DNA from: Fidelibacterota bacterium
GTDB lineage: Bacteria > Marinisomatota > Marinisomatia > SCGC-AAA003-L08 > TMED6
Assembly (NCBI GenBank): GCA_002710085.1
Contig: PAOX01000020.1
Span: forward strand, 2,246-9,969
DNA: 7,724 nt
Reading direction: 5' to 3'
In this document: piece after piece, positions 5,453-7,724 of the stretch
Numbering within the stretch: the stretch's first letter is position 1
Layout of the letters: each line of letters starts with the position of its first letter
The notes under the pieces: model-generated
Seen by the model: the letters and a program-made list of their open reading frames with translations, nothing else
The model's database searches: none
What the model was told of the DNA's origin: nothing
Position numbers and translations under genes: made by a program

Positions 5453-6925
5453 TTAATTTATAGCAAAGTTGAATTGTTTAGAAAGCACTTTTTGAGATTC
5501 TTTAACTTTGACTTGAATAAAAAATCTATACTGTCCTTTTTTTAAATTAATCGATGGAAAAACAATTCTTCCCATACCATCAAGCTCTTTAAAATTACCA
5601 TACTCATCTTCAATTAAACCAAAATCGCATATAAAATTTTCAGTATCAGATTTCATGAATTTTTTTTGAGCACTCATTGAAATTGATCCAAGTGGATGCA
5701 TATGCATATAAAGCTCAGAATCTAAACCAACAATAACACCATGTCCGCCCATCCCAACATATGAATCAAGCTCTAATAATTTACCATCTTTAGAAATCTC
5801 TAAGTCAAAACTTATATTATCATCAATGCTATAATTTTCTTTTTGGTTAGTCCAATCAATATCAACTGATGTTTGACTAAAGTTACTATAAGAATTATCA
5901 GGGTCGCACAAACCTTGGTTAAAATTTAAATTTTGAATTGACTTATCTAAAGTAAATGTTTGAGTAATTGAATGGCTATACCCACTCTCATGAGCAAGAT
6001 CAGCATATAATACATATTCTCCAGCATCCATTGTAGGTAAGCATGTTTCAAACTCATAATCATTTATCAAGTTTATTGGATGTAAATGAGCCATGAATTG
6101 ATTTTTATTTTTATCAAATATATATATATGAGCTAATTTATTATGCTCTGTAATTAATTGCCCATGCTCTCTGATAGTTCCTTGCTTATCAAGCCATGAT
6201 ACATCTTTAGGTGGTGAATCAATTGAAATATTTAAAATATTATTTTTTACATTTAATGTTGTATCAAAAGGTTTATAAAATCGTTCCAAAAACTGCTTTT
6301 CAATTGCTAACCACCAATTATATCCTCCATATACCATATAAAACAAAATAATTGATGATAAACCATAAACTAAATATGTTTTTTTTATTTTATCTTCATT
6401 TGGATTTTGATTTTTATCAAGAGTACTTTCATAATAGGCAGTTCCAATAATATTAACACCACCAACAAATAGCAGTATTAATAAACACCATAGCGTAATG
6501 GACATAAATTGAGACATTTCTATCATTTTAGAGGAAATTGAATTGACTGGAACAATAACATTTGATTTACCTTTTGAACCATCAAAAAAAACTTCTACTC
6601 CATATGCGCCGTAATCCATTAACCATAACTCAGTTTGAAACATATTATCAACTTGCTCGCTTCTAGGAACAATATCTGGCTTAACATTAAAAGTATTTAC
6701 AGTATCTTTGCTTATTGTATTATTGTGAACAGCTCTAACGCTTACAGATTCAACTTTTCTATCAATTGAAAAAATCTTAATCGAAGCTAAACCAGGAACA
6801 ACACCTGGAGGTTCAATAATTATCCTTGTAGAGTATGAACCTACATTTCCTTCAAAATATGAATTTTCTATTCCAATGTGTGAAAATATAACTGAAAATA
6901 AAAGTAGCGATAAAAAACTTCTCAT
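5453..6925 (-). CDS. Membrane-anchored periplasmic protein with paired HLHP/HMHP domains, possible metal binding
   Basis: The layout of this 490-residue protein is: a signal peptide (1 to about 15), a first extracytoplasmic domain (16-135) starting HIGIENSYFEGNVG and containing PPGVVPGLASI (39-49), two membrane helices (about 143-163 and 184-206), and a second extracytoplasmic region (215-490) with two beta-rich modules. Module one has H254, H261, H266, AHLHP (279-283) and YADLAHESGYSH (307-318). Module two has LDSYVGMGGHGVIV (386-399), MHMHP (407-411) and SISMS. The paired His/Met motifs recall a widespread uncharacterised family, distantly like YtkA/FixH-type domains, and suggest copper or another soft metal, but no binding has been shown here. 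If the signal is cleaved after FS, His16 becomes the mature N-terminus. The ATG overlaps the upstream stop by 4 bases (ATGA), so the two genes are probably coupled. Confidence 0.75.
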   Translation of the reverse strand: MRSFLSLLLFSVIFSHIGIENSYFEGNVGSYSTRIIIEPPGVVPGLASIKIFSIDRKVESVSVRAVHNNTISKDTVNTFNVKPDIVPRSEQVDNMFQTELWLMDYGAYGVEVFFDGSKGKSNVIVPVNSISSKMIEMSQFMSITLWCLLILLFVGGVNIIGTAYYESTLDKNQNPNEDKIKKTYLVYGLSSIILFYMVYGGYNWWLAIEKQFLERFYKPFDTTLNVKNNILNISIDSPPKDVSWLDKQGTIREHGQLITEHNKLAHIYIFDKNKNQFMAHLHPINLINDYEFETCLPTMDAGEYVLYADLAHESGYSHSITQTFTLDKSIQNLNFNQGLCDPDNSYSNFSQTSVDIDWTNQKENYSIDDNISFDLEISKDGKLLELDSYVGMGGHGVIVGLDSELYMHMHPLGSISMSAQKKFMKSDTENFICDFGLIEDEYGNFKELDGMGRIVFPSINLKKGQYRFFIQVKVKESQKVLSKQFNFAIN

Positions 6926-7724
6926 CTTTTAACTCTATTTAACCATAATCCAATAGAGCTGCCTATAAAACATGAAATTATACAAAAAACAATTATAGGA
7001 GCAAAATTTGTAAAAGTTACAGGTTCTAAAATTTGCAAATCTCCATATGGCGTTCTATCGAAAAGCCAAAATGTATAATCATTTAATTCTGGTTGCAGTA
7101 AATGAAATGATTCACCCCTATCGTTTATGTAGGTATCTCCTACTTTACGAAACATTTTTCCATGATGTACAGATTCTGGGTTCATATCCTTGTACATTTT
7201 ACCTATAAAATATGGTATTGTTTTTCCTGTTCCAAAAAACCAATTTCTTCCAAAAGTCGATAATAACAAAATTGATGAATACCATTGAACTAAATAAAAA
7301 CTTATACTCAAACTCACTCCATATATAATATTTTTCAGAACAAATGAAATATTTTTTGAGTAAGATCTTAACAAATCAATAATGATAGCAGGAATAACTA
7401 AAATTAGAGGAAATGGAGGTGGTACAAAAAAATTAATTTCTCTTCTAATAGGTGTCAACATAGGTTCTGCTTCAAATAATGGAAGTATCCAAATTAATAA
7501 CATCCTATGAATCATGTAAAAAATTGAAATTATTGTAAAAGTCCATTTAATTCTTGATGGTTTTATCAATGAAAAGATAAAGATTGGCAAAAGAATTAGA
7601 GACATTTGATAAAACTGTAAACCATGCTGTTTATTTAAAAAACTATCTTCTGTAAGAAGTATTGATATCATCAGAATTAATAAGCTGGAAGTATATAAAT
7701 ACAATAATGTAAAACCATTATTAC
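6922..7724 (-). CDS. Uncharacterised multi-pass membrane protein, 5' end outside the window
   Basis: The frame is open to the right edge and has no convincing start in the window, so this is a C-terminal fragment of 266 visible residues. Residue numbers here count from the in-frame TTG at 7702-7704. There are about six hydrophobic helices, the first near residues 5-18 and the last near 235-255. A distinctive segment between helices reads EAEPMLTPIRREINFFVPPP (78-97). A large polar loop (152-230), probably periplasmic, contains NWFFGTG, MNPESVHHGKM with H180 and H181, and FHLLQPELNDYTFWLF. I recognise no characterised family. I have the impression that similar proteins sit beside HLHP-motif proteins like the next gene, which it overlaps by 4 bases. 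The coupling suggests a two-component membrane assembly of unknown function. Confidence 0.7.
   Translation of the reverse strand, partial: NNGFTLLYLYTSSLLILMISILLTEDSFLNKQHGLQFYQMSLILLPIFIFSLIKPSRIKWTFTIISIFYMIHRMLLIWILPLFEAEPMLTPIRREINFFVPPPFPLILVIPAIIIDLLRSYSKNISFVLKNIIYGVSLSISFYLVQWYSSILLLSTFGRNWFFGTGKTIPYFIGKMYKDMNPESVHHGKMFRKVGDTYINDRGESFHLLQPELNDYTFWLFDRTPYGDLQILEPVTFTNFAPIIVFCIISCFIGSSIGLWLNRVKR

Noticed and set aside
7702..7704. TTG as the start of the rightmost membrane protein
   Set aside because: The frame continues open to the window edge with no stop and no ribosome binding site at the TTG, so the gene more likely starts outside the window.

Overview
The window is AT-rich (roughly 70% A+T by eye) and densely coded, and every gene lies on the minus strand. 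The only intergenic stretch of any size is 90 bases (3327-3416). The organism looks like a Gram-negative marine bacterium: there is an outer-membrane barrel, several Sec signal peptides and a secreted hydrolase. The hydrolase ends in two dockerin-type calcium repeats of the form DxNxDGxxNxxD, followed by a hydrophobic run. Tails of this kind, in an AT-rich genome with few Shine-Dalgarno sites, recall Candidatus Marinimicrobia (SAR406). That assignment is an inference from style, and Bacteroidota or Ignavibacteria-like groups are not excluded.

In transcription order (right to left) the upstream block (7724 to 3417) holds four genes. The first is a multi-pass membrane protein whose 5' end lies outside the window. 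It overlaps by 4 bases a membrane-anchored periplasmic protein with HLHP and HMHP motifs, possibly metal-binding. Three bases later comes a secreted alpha/beta-hydrolase with a dockerin-like tail, and then a DUF1295 (steroid 5-alpha-reductase-like) membrane enzyme with a strong ribosome binding site.

After the 90-base gap, which holds a weak promoter candidate inside an inverted repeat, a second tightly packed block runs from 3326 off the left edge: a Na+/phosphate cotransporter (NptA type), a free-standing PhoU, a thioredoxin-type arsenate reductase (ArsC), an outer-membrane porin-like barrel, and the start of an aquaporin/MIP channel.

The second block reads as a phosphate/arsenic module. 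The porin and cotransporter would admit phosphate and its toxic analogue arsenate, PhoU would control transport, ArsC would reduce arsenate to arsenite, and the aquaglyceroporin would let arsenite leave. The ArsC-plus-aquaporin step has a known precedent in Sinorhizobium meliloti (AqpS-ArsC). Joining it in one operon to its own phosphate cotransporter, PhoU and outer-membrane porin is the most interesting feature of the window. No ArsR-type regulator, ArsB/Acr3 pump, RNA gene, mobile element or CRISPR array is visible.
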